NCBI RefSeq assembly: GCF_022012445.1
Contig: NZ_JAKLTS010000019.1
Span: 1-64,000 of the forward strand
From: Massilia sp. TS11
GTDB lineage: Bacteria > Pseudomonadota > Gammaproteobacteria > Burkholderiales > Burkholderiaceae_D
Direction: 5' to 3'
Length of the DNA: 64,000 nt
Shown here: positions 37,041 through 45,237 of the stretch, piece by piece
Position numbering within the stretch: the stretch's first letter is position 1
Layout of the letters: each line of letters opens with the position of its first letter
Made by a program: the position numbers and the translations under genes
The notes under the pieces: generated by a model
Told to the model about the DNA's origin: nothing
What the model saw: only the letters and a program-made list of their open reading frames with translations
The model's database searches: none

Positions 37041-38663
37041 TCAGGCGGCTGCTGCCGTCTGCGGCTGGAAGGAGGCGGCGCTGGCCTGCGGCCAGTAGTA
37101 GGCGAAGACGGGCGGCAGGCGCGCGAACTGGGCCGGGTCGAGCAGCTCGCCCGGGTCCAGATAGGGCAGCAGGGTCGAGGCCAGCTTGACCTGATTCGGC
37201 GAGACGCGCCGCACCAGATGGTGCGGGCGCAGCTGGTCGGGATGGGTGAGGCCGGCCGCGCCGATCAGCTGGGCCAGGGCCTGCATGGTGTTCTTGTGGA
37301 AGTTGGCCACGCGCTGGGTCTTGTCCTCGACCACCAGGGCGCGCTGGCGCAGCGGGTCCTGGGTGGCCACGCCGGTCGGGCAGCGGTCGGTGTGGCAGCT
37401 CTGCGACTGGATGCAGCCGAGCGCGAACATGAAGCCGCGCGCGCTGTTGCACCAGTCGGCGCCCAGGGCCAGGGTGCGCGCGATGTCGAAGGCGCTGATG
37501 ATTTTGCCGGAGGCGCCGACCTTGATGCGCGCGCGCAGGCCGGCCCCGACCAGGGTGTTATGCACGAGCAGCAGGGCTTCCTGCAGCGGCGTGCCGATAT
37601 GGTCGGTGAATTCGACCGGAGCCGCGCCGGTGCCGCCTTCGCCGCCGTCGACCACGATGAAGTCGGGCGTGATCCCCGTCTCCAGCATGGCCTTGACGAT
37701 GGCGAAGAACTCCCACGGATGGCCGATGGCGAGCTTGAAGCCGGTCGGCTTGCCGCCGGCCAGCGTGCGCAGACGCTCGATGAAGTGCATCATCTCGAGC
37801 GGCGTGCCGAAGGCCGAGTGGCTGGCCGGCGAGACGCAGTCCTGGCCGAGCGGCACGCCGCGCGCGGCCGCAATCTCGGGCGAGACCTTGGCCGCCGGGA
37901 GCACGCCGCCGTGGCCCGGCTTGGCGCCCTGCGACAGCTTCAGTTCGATCATCTTCACCTGCGCCGTGCGTGCGTTTTCGATGAAGCGCTCCTCGCTGAA
38001 GCGGCCATCGGCATCGCGGCAGCCGAAGTAGCCGGAGCCGATCTCCCATACGAGGTCGCCGCCGCCTTCGCGGTGATAGCGGCTGATCGAACCTTCGCCG
38101 GTGTCGTGCATGAAGCCGCCCTGGCGCGCGCCCTGGTTGAGGGCGCGGATCGCATTCGCCGACAGCGCGCCGAAGCTCATCGCCGAGATGTTGAAGACGC
38201 TGGCGCTGTAGGGCTGGGCGCGGTCGGCGCCGATCGTGATGCGGAAGTCGGCGTCCTCGAGTTCGACCGGCTTGATCGAATGGTTGATCCACTCGTAACC
38301 GTCGGCGTAGACATCGAGCTGGGTGCCGAACGGGCGCTTGTCGGTCTGCTCCTTGGCGCGCTGGTAGACGATCGAGCGCTGGTTGCGCGAGAACGGCTTG
38401 GCGTCGGTGTCGTCCTCCAGGAAGTACTGGCGGATCTCGGGGCGGATGGCCTCGAAGAAGAAGCGGAAGTGGGCCAGGATCGGGTAGTTGCGGCGCAGCG
38501 CGCGGCGCGGCTGGCGCAGGTCGGCGATGCCGACCACGCTCAGGGCGCCGGCCAGCACGGCCAGCCACCAGCCCTGGCCGATCAGGGCCGCCACCACGGT
38601 GGCCAGCACGAAGACGAAGACGACGATGGCGAAAGTCAGATAGCGGATCGGGAAGGGGTGCAT
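37041..38663 (-). CDS. FMN-binding glutamate synthase family protein
   Basis: Predicted 540-aa protein with two N-terminal membrane segments (about 8-45) followed by the FMN/glutamate-synthase barrel (about 130-480). Recognisable parts are ISAMSFGALSANAIRALNQGA, FIVVDGGEGGTGAAP and the Cys-rich region GCIQSQSCHTDRCPTGVATQDP, which carries iron-sulfur-type cysteines. It has no glutaminase domain, so it is not a complete GltB; members of this family are of uncertain function and may make glutamate from ammonia or act on another substrate. It is 40 bp upstream of the hydrolase gene on the same strand. Confidence 0.88.
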   Translation of the reverse strand: MHPFPIRYLTFAIVVFVFVLATVVAALIGQGWWLAVLAGALSVVGIADLRQPRRALRRNYPILAHFRFFFEAIRPEIRQYFLEDDTDAKPFSRNQRSIVYQRAKEQTDKRPFGTQLDVYADGYEWINHSIKPVELEDADFRITIGADRAQPYSASVFNISAMSFGALSANAIRALNQGARQGGFMHDTGEGSISRYHREGGGDLVWEIGSGYFGCRDADGRFSEERFIENARTAQVKMIELKLSQGAKPGHGGVLPAAKVSPEIAAARGVPLGQDCVSPASHSAFGTPLEMMHFIERLRTLAGGKPTGFKLAIGHPWEFFAIVKAMLETGITPDFIVVDGGEGGTGAAPVEFTDHIGTPLQEALLLVHNTLVGAGLRARIKVGASGKIISAFDIARTLALGADWCNSARGFMFALGCIQSQSCHTDRCPTGVATQDPLRQRALVVEDKTQRVANFHKNTMQALAQLIGAAGLTHPDQLRPHHLVRRVSPNQVKLASTLLPYLDPGELLDPAQFARLPPVFAYYWPQASAASFQPQTAAAA

Positions 38664-38791
38664 GGTGCATGGGCTCCTGCGGCGCGGGTGGGGGCAGTGT
38701 AGTCCCGCTTGGCGCCGCTGTCATCAGGGCGGCGCGCCGGAGCGCGGTGCCGACAGTGGTAAGCTAGCGCTTTGTTCTGCCCGTGTGCGTC

Positions 38792-39454
38792 ATGATCATC
38801 GTCCACCACCTGAATAATTCGCGTTCGCAGCGCATCCTGTGGCTGCTGGAAGAACTCGGCCTGCCCTACGAGATCCGCGCCTACCAGCGCGACCCGAAGA
38901 CCATGCTGGCGCCGCCCGAGCTGCGCGCCGTCCACCCGCTCGGCAAGGCGCCGGTGATCAGCGATGGCGATATCGTGGTGGCCGAATCGGGCGCCATCAT
39001 CGACTACCTGACCGAGAAGGCGGGCGCCCTGGTGCCGCCGGCCGGCACGGCCGACAAGCGCCGCTACACCTATTTTCTGCACTTCGCCGAGGGCTCGGCT
39101 ATGCCGCCGCTGCTGATGAAGCTCGTGTTCGAGAAGGTGAAGTCGGCGCCGATGCCCTTCTTCGTGCGGCCGGTGGCGCGCGCCATCGCCGACCAGGTGC
39201 TGGGCAGCTTCGTGCAGCCGAATATCACGCGCCTGTTCGATTTTCTCGAAGCCGAACTGCAGACGCGCGACTGGTTCGCCGGCGCCGACTTCAGCGCGGC
39301 CGATATCCAGATGAGTTTTCCGGTCGAAGCGGCGGCCGCGCGCGGCGCCCTCGATGGCCATCCGCACCTGGCGCACTGGCTGGCGCGCATCCACGCGCGC
39401 CCAGCCTACCAGGCCGCGCTGGAACGCGGCGGTCCCTACGAACTGCTGAAGTAA
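38792..39454 (+). CDS. Glutathione S-transferase family protein
   Basis: Predicted 220-aa GST with an N-terminal thioredoxin-like domain (HHLNNSRSQRILWLLEELGLPYEIR, HPLGKAPVI, VVAESGAIIDYL) and a helical C-terminal domain. The Ser/Arg pair in NNSRSQR fits the active-site region of beta- and yeast-type GSTs. The open frame begins with GTG at 38783; the ATG at 38792 (MIIVHHLNNSRS) is preferred. The stop abuts the ATG of the exonuclease gene (TAAATG), so the two are cotranscribed. Substrate unknown. Confidence 0.88.
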   Translation: MIIVHHLNNSRSQRILWLLEELGLPYEIRAYQRDPKTMLAPPELRAVHPLGKAPVISDGDIVVAESGAIIDYLTEKAGALVPPAGTADKRRYTYFLHFAEGSAMPPLLMKLVFEKVKSAPMPFFVRPVARAIADQVLGSFVQPNITRLFDFLEAELQTRDWFAGADFSAADIQMSFPVEAAAARGALDGHPHLAHWLARIHARPAYQAALERGGPYELLK

Positions 39455-40231
39455 ATGAAGCTGCTGGCGATCGACGGCCTGAACATCGTGCGCCGGGTCT
39501 ACGAGGCGAGCCCGGAGCCGGATTCGCCCGAGAAGGCCGAGACGGCGCTGCGCCATGCGCTGTCCTCGTTCCGGCGCCTGCTCACGACCCATGCGCCGAG
39601 CCACGCACTGGCTGCCTTCGACGCCGGCGGCAGCACCTGGCGCCACGCCCTGTATGCGCGCTACCGCGAAGGACGCGCGCCGATGCCGGCCCCGCTGCGC
39701 GCGGCCCTGCCCGAGTTTCATGCACGCCTGGGCAGCGAGCTTGGCCTGCAGGTGGCCGTGCTGCCCGAGGTCGAAGCCGACGACGTGATCGCCACCGTGG
39801 TCACGCGCTGGCTCGACGAGGGGCGCGGCGAGGCGATCATTGCCAGCACCGACAAGGACCTGCACGGCCTGATCGCGCGCGGCGCGCTCGTGTGGGACCA
39901 CTTCAAGGGCGAATGGCATGACCGTGCCTGGGTCGAAGCGCGCTACGGGGTGCCGCCCGAACTGCTGCTCGACCTGCTGGCGCTGGCCGGCGACGCCACC
40001 GACGGCGTGCCCGGGGTCGAACGGATCGGCGCCAAGACGGCGGCCCGCCTGCTCAGCACCTATGGCAGTCTGGAAGCCGTGATGGCCGGCGCCGGCATCC
40101 TCAAGACGCCGACCGGCGAACGCCTGCGCGCCGGCCGCGAGATGCTGTACATTTCACGTCAACTGGTTCAACTGAAAACCGATGTGCGGCTGGGCGTCAG
40201 CTGGAAGATGCTGGCCCGGCACAGCGCTTAG
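39455..40231 (+). CDS. 5'-3' exonuclease / flap endonuclease (Xni-like)
   Basis: Predicted 258-aa nuclease of the FEN/PolA N-terminal domain family. Metal-binding acidic clusters are at LLAIDGLNIVRR, PEVEADDVIATVV and STDKDLHGL, and a helix-three-turn-helix DNA-binding element at DLLALAGDATDGVPGVERIGAKTAA. It is a free-standing flap nuclease similar to E. coli Xni, probably helping Okazaki-fragment processing or repair. It starts immediately after the GST stop codon and is followed 15 bp later by a small receiver-like gene. Confidence 0.9.
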   Translation: MKLLAIDGLNIVRRVYEASPEPDSPEKAETALRHALSSFRRLLTTHAPSHALAAFDAGGSTWRHALYARYREGRAPMPAPLRAALPEFHARLGSELGLQVAVLPEVEADDVIATVVTRWLDEGRGEAIIASTDKDLHGLIARGALVWDHFKGEWHDRAWVEARYGVPPELLLDLLALAGDATDGVPGVERIGAKTAARLLSTYGSLEAVMAGAGILKTPTGERLRAGREMLYISRQLVQLKTDVRLGVSWKMLARHSA

Positions 40232-40246
40232 CACAAGGAAGCAAGG

Positions 40247-40627
40247 ATGTTAAAGGCAGTTCTGGTGGATTCGAATGCGGTCTCGCGCGGCCTGTTGAAT
40301 ACGGTCCTGACCGACGCCGGTTGGGAGGTGGTGGCCCAGACCCACACCAGCGCCCAGGGTTACGCCCTGGTGCTCAAGCACAAACCGCATTTCATCTGCG
40401 TCGCCAGGGAGCAGGTCGAGGATGGCGCCCAGATCGTCGAGCAGCTGCGCGCGCAGGCGCCCAAGACCCTGATCTTCATGGTCTCGGGCCAGCTCGATGC
40501 CGACACCGTGCGCGAGGCGGTCGCGCGCGGCGTGCATGGCTTCATCGTCAAGCCGTTCAAGGCCGACGCCGTGCTCAAGACCATCCGCAACACGGTGATG
40601 GCCGTGGTGCGCAAGGGCCAGACTTAG
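40247..40627 (+). CDS. Stand-alone receiver-like protein lacking the phosphoacceptor Asp
   Basis: A 126-aa protein comprising only a response-regulator receiver (CheY-like) fold. Strand 1 VLVDSN keeps one acidic residue (Asp8); strand 3 reads HFICVAREQ where an active receiver has the phosphorylated Asp, so Ala53 occupies that place; Ser in FMVSG and Lys in VKPF match the conserved Thr/Ser and Lys. It therefore probably cannot be phosphorylated in the usual way and may act as an atypical receiver through protein contacts. It follows the exonuclease gene, 15 bp apart. Its stop overlaps the mnmA stop (TTAG). Confidence 0.85.
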   Translation: MLKAVLVDSNAVSRGLLNTVLTDAGWEVVAQTHTSAQGYALVLKHKPHFICVAREQVEDGAQIVEQLRAQAPKTLIFMVSGQLDADTVREAVARGVHGFIVKPFKADAVLKTIRNTVMAVVRKGQT

Positions 40628-41724
40628 GCGCCGGCGCTGGCGATGATGCCACCGCCGAGGCAGATTTCGCCGTCATAGAGCACGGCCGACTGGCCCGGCG
40701 TGACCGCCCATTGCGGCTCGTCGAAGGCGAGCGTGAAGTGCTGGCCGTCCTGGGCGGCCAGGCTGCAGGCCACATCGGCCTGGCGGTAGCGCGTCTTGGC
40801 CGACAGGCGGCCCGCGGCCGGCGGTGCGCCGGCGATCCAGCTGGCCTGGTCGGCCGCCAGCGTCGGCGACAGCAGCCACGGATGGTCGTGGCCCTGCACG
40901 ATGTACAGGGTATTGCTGGCGACGTCCTTGCGCGCCACATACCAGGCGTCGTTCGAGCCGTCGGCGTTTTTGTACTCCTTGATGCCGCCCACACCAATGC
41001 CCTTGCGCTGGCCCAGCGTGTAGAAGGACAGGCCGACATGCTCGCCGACGGTCTTGCCGTCGGCCGTCTTCATCGGGCCCGGCTGGTAGGACAGATAGCG
41101 GTTGAGGAATTCGCGGAACGGGCGCTCGCCGATGAAGCAGATGCCGGTCGAATCCTTCTTCTTGGCGTTCGGCAGACCAAGGCGCTCGGCGATGGCGCGC
41201 ACTTCGGTCTTCGGGATTTCGCCCAGCGGGAACAGGGTGCGCGACAACTGCGCCTGGTTCAGGCGGTGCAGGAAGTAGCTCTGGTCCTTGGTGTGGTCGA
41301 GCGCCTTGAGCAGCTCGAAGCGGCCGTCGCGCTCGCGTACGCGGGCGTAGTGGCCGGTGGCGATCAGATCGGCGCCCAGCTTCATCGCATGGTCGAGGAA
41401 GGCCTTGAACTTGATCTCGGCATTGCACAGCACATCGGGATTCGGGGTGCGTCCGGCCTGGTACTCGCGCAGGAATTCGGCGAACACGCGGTCCTTGTAT
41501 TCGGCCGCGAAGTTGACGGCCTCGATGTCGACCCCGACCACGTCGGCCACGCTGGCCGCGTCGATCCAGTCGACGCGCGAGGAGCAGTACTCGGAGTCGT
41601 CGTCGTCCTCCCAGTTCTTCATGAACAGGCCGATCACCTCATAGCCCTGCTCCTTCAGCATCCAGGCGGCGACCGAGGAATCGACCCCGCCCGACATGCC
41701 GATCACGACACGCTTTTTGCTCAT
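40624..41724 (-). CDS. mnmA: tRNA-specific 2-thiouridylase MnmA
   Basis: Predicted 366-aa enzyme that thiolates U34 of tRNAs for Lys, Glu and Gln. The ATP PP-loop is [13 protein letters not shown] (residues about 7-19); the catalytic cysteines lie in [12 protein letters not shown] and [12 protein letters not shown]; a C-terminal beta-barrel follows. Length is normal. Its ATG overlaps the stop of nudJ (ATGA), and the nudJ-mnmA order is the same as in E. coli. Confidence 0.95.
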   Translation of the reverse strand: MSKKRVVIGMSGGVDSSVAAWMLKEQGYEVIGLFMKNWEDDDDSEYCSSRVDWIDAASVADVVGVDIEAVNFAAEYKDRVFAEFLREYQAGRTPNPDVLCNAEIKFKAFLDHAMKLGADLIATGHYARVRERDGRFELLKALDHTKDQSYFLHRLNQAQLSRTLFPLGEIPKTEVRAIAERLGLPNAKKKDSTGICFIGERPFREFLNRYLSYQPGPMKTADGKTVGEHVGLSFYTLGQRKGIGVGGIKEYKNADGSNDAWYVARKDVASNTLYIVQGHDHPWLLSPTLAADQASWIAGAPPAAGRLSAKTRYRQADVACSLAAQDGQHFTLAFDEPQWAVTPGQSAVLYDGEICLGGGIIASAGA

Positions 41725-42203
41725 ACGCCCCCCTCGAACACGGAAGGATGGGTGTGCAGCAGATCGAGCGCGGCGCGGCGCCCGGCCAGGTAGTCGTCGA
41801 CGCAGGCCAGCAGCAGCGGGCTACGGTGGCGCTCGGGGCAGGCGGCGATCTCCTCGCGCGTCATCCACAGCACGCGCACGATGCCGTGATCGAGCGCGCG
41901 CTGGTGCTGCACGCCGAGGCGGCCGCAGAAGGCGAAGCGCAGGTAGGTGACATCCTCGCCACTGCGCGGCGAGCGAAAGCGCGACAGGTACATGCCGACC
42001 AGGGCCTCGGGCGTGAAGTCGTGCGCGGTTTCTTCGAGCACTTCACGCACGACGGCCTCGGCGAGGCTTTCGTGGGGATCGAGGTGGCCGGCCGGCTGAT
42101 TCAGGCGCAGGCCTTCGCTGGTCTCTTCTTCGATCAGCAGAAAGCGGCCGTCCTGTTCGATGATGGCGGCCACGGTGACAGAGGGTTTCCAGATATGCGA
42201 CAT
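41721..42203 (-). CDS. nudJ: NUDIX hydrolase (NudJ-like)
   Basis: Predicted 160-aa pyrophosphohydrolase. The Nudix box runs from [17 protein letters not shown] to LEETAHDF (G-x5-E-x7-R-E-x2-E-E). The N-terminus [23 protein letters not shown] resembles E. coli NudJ, a phosphatase acting on thiamine and nucleotide pyrophosphates, and the neighbour mnmA is the same as in E. coli. The start codon directly follows a perfect ten-pair hairpin (42205-42227) with no Shine-Dalgarno between, which is unusual; no better start exists in frame. Confidence 0.88.
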   Translation of the reverse strand: MSHIWKPSVTVAAIIEQDGRFLLIEEETSEGLRLNQPAGHLDPHESLAEAVVREVLEETAHDFTPEALVGMYLSRFRSPRSGEDVTYLRFAFCGRLGVQHQRALDHGIVRVLWMTREEIAACPERHRSPLLLACVDDYLAGRRAALDLLHTHPSVFEGGV

Positions 42204-42204
42204 A

Positions 42205-42227
42205 GGGGACTTCCGACGGAAGTCCCC
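42205..42227. other. Perfect hairpin abutting the nudJ start
   Basis: GGGGACTTCC (42205-42214) and GGAAGTCCCC (42218-42227) form a ten-pair stem with a three-base loop. On the minus strand it ends one base before the nudJ ATG. There is no U-run in that direction; on the plus strand only ATTTTACC follows. It may end norB transcripts or control nudJ translation. Confidence 0.7.
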
Positions 42228-42247
42228 ATTTTACCGCAGCCGCCGCT

Positions 42248-44515
42248 TCAGGCTTTGGCGGCCTGCGCGACGGCCTGACGGCGGCCGCCCCCGCGCAGCA
42301 GGCGCAGGGCGAACAGGGCCAGGCACAGCACCCCGAGGCTGAACACCACGTCGCCGGGCACGCGCAGCCAGACCATGTTCTCCATGAAGGCCGAGTGGAT
42401 CACTTCGGGCGAGCGGGCGAACCACATGCCTTTCGAGACCGAGGCCCAGGCCTGGTAAATGCCGGCCGGGACCAGCGACAGGAATACCATCATGGCCAGG
42501 CCGATGTTGAGCAGCCAGAAGCACGGGCGCAGCAGGCCGTCGGACCAGGCGGCGCGCTCGGACAGGCCGCGCAGGCAGAACAGCATCAGGCCGATGCCGA
42601 GCATGCCGTAGACGCCGAACAGGGCGGCGTGGCCGTGGGCGGCCGTCATGTTCAGGCCCTGCATGTAGTAGAGCGCGATCGGGGTGTTGATCGAGAAGCC
42701 GAGCAGGCCGGCGCCGACCGTATTCCAGAAGCCGACCGCGATGAAGCACAGGATGGCCCATTTGTAGCTCTGCACCCAGGGCGCGGCATGGGCGCGCCGG
42801 TAGTTGCGGTAGGCCTCGACGCCGATCATCGACAGCGGCACCACTTCAAGGGCCGAGAACATGGCGCCGATCGCGATCACCGAGGTCGGGGTGCCGGTGA
42901 AGTACAGGTGGTGCAGGGTGCCGAGGATGCCGCCGAACAGGAACACGATGGTCTCGAGCACGATGGCGCTATTGGCCGAGGCGGCGCCGATCAGGCCGAG
43001 GCGGGTGAACAGCAGGGCGATGACGGCGGTCGCGAAGACTTCGAAGAAGCCCTCGACCCACAGGTGCACCAGCCACCAGCGCCAGTACTCGATCATCGAG
43101 TAGTGGGTGTGCTGGCCCCAGGTCAGCGAGGTGGCGTAAAAGCCGCCGATGCAGCAGGCCGCGAGGAAGACCATGGCGATCAGGCCGCGGCTTTCGGACG
43201 GCTTGCGCAGGGCCGGCCACAGACCGCGCCCGAGCAGCAGGGCCCAGAACAGCAGGCCGATGAACAGCAGGATCTGCCAGACCCGGCCCATGCTGGTGAA
43301 TTCCAGGCCCTGGTTACCGAGCCAGAACGAGAAGTCGACGCCCTTGTGCTGCAGGGTGCCGAGCCAGCCGGTGGCGGTCGAACCGACCACGATGAACAGC
43401 AGCGCGTAGAACAGCAGGTCGACGCCGAGCTTCTGGTATTTGGGCTCGTGGCCGGAGATGGCCGGCGCGATGTACAGGCCGGTGGCCAGCCAGGCGGTGG
43501 CGATCCACAGCACGGCGAACTGGGTGTGCATGGTGCGGCTGGTCACAAACGGCAGCACTTCGGCCAGCGGGATGCCGAAGAAGCTGTGGCCTTCGACCGC
43601 ATAGTGGGCGGTGATGACGCCGAGGCCGACCTGGGCCAGGATCAGGCCGATCACGACGGCGAAGTATTTGCGCGTCGCCAGCATCGACGGGGTGGCTTTC
43701 AGCGACAGCAGGGGATCGGCTTTGGGCGGGGTCGGATCGGCTTCGTCGCGCTGGGTGGCGTGGAAGAAGACCATGCCTGCGATCGCGCCGATCATCAGGA
43801 TCACCGAGACGATCGACCAGATGCCGGCGCCGGTGGTCGGGGTGTTCCCCACCAGCGGTTCATGCGGCCAGTTGCTGGTGTAGGACAGGCCGCTTTGCTG
43901 CGGACGGTCGGTGACGGCGGCCCAGGCGGACCAGAAGAAGAAGGCGGTCAGGGCCTCGCGGTCGGCCGCATCGGGCAGCGAGCCGGGGTTCATCGCATAT
44001 TGTTCGCGCAGCTTGTCGAGGCGGGGATCGCTGCCGAACAGGCCCGCGTAGTGGCTGGCCACGCCGCGGATGGCGGCGGCGCGGTCGGCCGAAAAGCGCA
44101 GGGTGTCGCTGGCGGCGTCGTAGCTATTGCGCCGCATCTCGTCCTTCAGACGTCCTTCGAGCGCGCCTTTCTGGGACGGGTCGAGCAGGGCGTAGGGCGC
44201 GCCGAAGTCGCGCGTGGCCCAGATGTCGAGCAGGGCCAGAGCTTCGCGGTGCAGCCAGTCGGCCGACCAGTCGGGCGCGACATAGCTGCCGTGGCCCCAG
44301 ACGGTGCCGAGCTGCTGGCCGCCGGCCGCCAGCCAGGCCTGCTGGCCGCGGCGGATCTGGTCGCCCGTGTAGAGCACCGCACCGGAGGCGGTCTGAATCG
44401 ATTGCGGGATCGGGGGCGCCTTCAGGTAGATCTCGCGTCCGACCAGGCCGAGGGCGGTGAACGAGAGAATGCAGATGATGGCGAGCCAGGTCCACAGTTT
44501 GCGCGTGGCGTGCAT
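42248..44515 (-). CDS. norB: Quinol-dependent nitric oxide reductase
   Basis: Predicted 755-aa single-subunit NO reductase (qNor, NorZ type) reducing 2 NO to N2O in the inner membrane with electrons from quinol. An N-terminal extension (one membrane helix plus a periplasmic domain, about 1-260) replaces the cytochrome c subunit of cNor; it includes WGHGSYVAPDWSADWLHREA. The haem-copper-oxidase-like core (about 280-740) has the haem and non-haem iron His region (MIEYWRWWLVHLWVEGFFEVF) and LFGGILGTLHHLYF. It is divergent from an nsrR gene with two NsrR-like sites between. No other denitrification genes are near, so detoxification is more likely than respiration. Confidence 0.95.
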   Translation of the reverse strand: MHATRKLWTWLAIICILSFTALGLVGREIYLKAPPIPQSIQTASGAVLYTGDQIRRGQQAWLAAGGQQLGTVWGHGSYVAPDWSADWLHREALALLDIWATRDFGAPYALLDPSQKGALEGRLKDEMRRNSYDAASDTLRFSADRAAAIRGVASHYAGLFGSDPRLDKLREQYAMNPGSLPDAADREALTAFFFWSAWAAVTDRPQQSGLSYTSNWPHEPLVGNTPTTGAGIWSIVSVILMIGAIAGMVFFHATQRDEADPTPPKADPLLSLKATPSMLATRKYFAVVIGLILAQVGLGVITAHYAVEGHSFFGIPLAEVLPFVTSRTMHTQFAVLWIATAWLATGLYIAPAISGHEPKYQKLGVDLLFYALLFIVVGSTATGWLGTLQHKGVDFSFWLGNQGLEFTSMGRVWQILLFIGLLFWALLLGRGLWPALRKPSESRGLIAMVFLAACCIGGFYATSLTWGQHTHYSMIEYWRWWLVHLWVEGFFEVFATAVIALLFTRLGLIGAASANSAIVLETIVFLFGGILGTLHHLYFTGTPTSVIAIGAMFSALEVVPLSMIGVEAYRNYRRAHAAPWVQSYKWAILCFIAVGFWNTVGAGLLGFSINTPIALYYMQGLNMTAAHGHAALFGVYGMLGIGLMLFCLRGLSERAAWSDGLLRPCFWLLNIGLAMMVFLSLVPAGIYQAWASVSKGMWFARSPEVIHSAFMENMVWLRVPGDVVFSLGVLCLALFALRLLRGGGRRQAVAQAAKA

Positions 44516-44567
44516 GGCAGTTTTCCTTTGCAGGTGAGAGAAAGGGCAGCGCCGGACACGGCGCTAT

Positions 44568-44617
44568 AGATACATTCTATCTGTATGTTTTGATAGATGC
44601 AAACAAAATGTATGTTT
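44568..44617. promoter_or_regulatory. Two NsrR-like operators between norB and nsrR
   Basis: Site 1 (44568-44590) contains ATACATTCTATCTGTAT, an inverted repeat of ATACA. Site 2 (44594-44617) reads AGATGCAAACAAAATGTATG and continues TTT, a close match to the NsrR pattern of two AAGATGCA-like halves. They lie 53-102 bp before norB; site 2 overlaps the -35 position of a putative nsrR promoter (TAGAAT at 44635-44640). Confidence 0.65.
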
Positions 44618-44672
44618 ATACGCGTTTGAACAGGTAGAATGGATGCGTGTTTATCGGCTTCCCCTGTCCGCC

Positions 44673-45131
44673 ATGCGTCTGACCGCCTATACCGACTATG
44701 CCCTGCGTACCCTGATGTATGTGGCCCAGCACCGCGAGCGCCTGGTGACGATCCAGGACATCGCCGATGCCCAGGGCATCGCCAAGAACCACCTGACCAA
44801 GGTGGTCAATCACCTGGCCCAGCTCGGTTATCTGGAGACGGTGCGCGGGCGCAATGGCGGGCTGCGCCTGGCGCGCGAGCCCGAGCAGATCAATGTCGGC
44901 CAGGTGGTGCGCGCCACCGAGACCGACTTCCACATGGCGGCCTGCTTCCAGCCGAGCGACAAGAGCTGCGCCTTCCTGCCCCATTGCGCGCTCAAGCACA
45001 CGCTGACGCAGGCGGCCCAGGCCTTCCTGGCCGTGCTCGACGCGGCCACGCTGGCCCAGATGCTGACGCGGGCGCCGGCGCGGACCAGCGCCGTGCGCCT
45101 GAAGCCGCGCGCCAAGCCCGAACCCGCCTGA
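44673..45131 (+). CDS. nsrR: Rrf2-family NO sensor NsrR (second copy)
   Basis: Predicted 152-aa Rrf2 repressor. It starts MRLTAYTDYALRTLMYVAQH, the typical NsrR opening, with helix-turn-helix IADAQGIAKNHLTKVVNHL. Cluster cysteines are Cys91, Cys99 and Cys105 (C-x7-C-x5-C), different from the C-x4-C-x5-C of the copy beside hmp and like that of Bacillus NsrR. An upstream ATG at 44643 exists, but a -10-like TAGAAT at 44635-44640 would place the transcript start beyond it, favouring 44673. Divergent from norB, it most probably represses norB until NO destroys its cluster. Confidence 0.9.
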   Translation: MRLTAYTDYALRTLMYVAQHRERLVTIQDIADAQGIAKNHLTKVVNHLAQLGYLETVRGRNGGLRLAREPEQINVGQVVRATETDFHMAACFQPSDKSCAFLPHCALKHTLTQAAQAFLAVLDAATLAQMLTRAPARTSAVRLKPRAKPEPA

Positions 45132-45184
45132 AAAATGGGGTCAGACCCCATTTTTCCGCACAGATAAAAGGGGTCTGACCCCAT
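45132..45184. repeat. Dispersed palindromic repeat, copy cluster 4
   Basis: Two copies, 45137-45149 and 45170-45182, in opposite flank orientation (AAAATGGGG... and ...CCCCATTTTT), 20 bp apart. The pair can fold into one long stem because the flanks AAAAATGGGGTC and GACCCCATTTTT are complementary. It lies between the convergent nsrR and TonB-receptor genes. Confidence 0.8.
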
Positions 45185-45190
45185 TTTTCT

Positions 45191-45219
45191 TAAAAAAAAG
45201 GCCGCCCGCAGGCGGCCTT
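45191..45219 (-). terminator. Terminator of the TonB-dependent receptor gene
   Basis: On the minus strand AAGGCCGCC-TGCG-GGCGGCCTT (45198-45219) runs into a tract of eight U. It lies 18 bp after the receptor stop codon. Confidence 0.88.
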
Positions 45220-45237
45220 GGTCTGCCTCAGCTGCGC

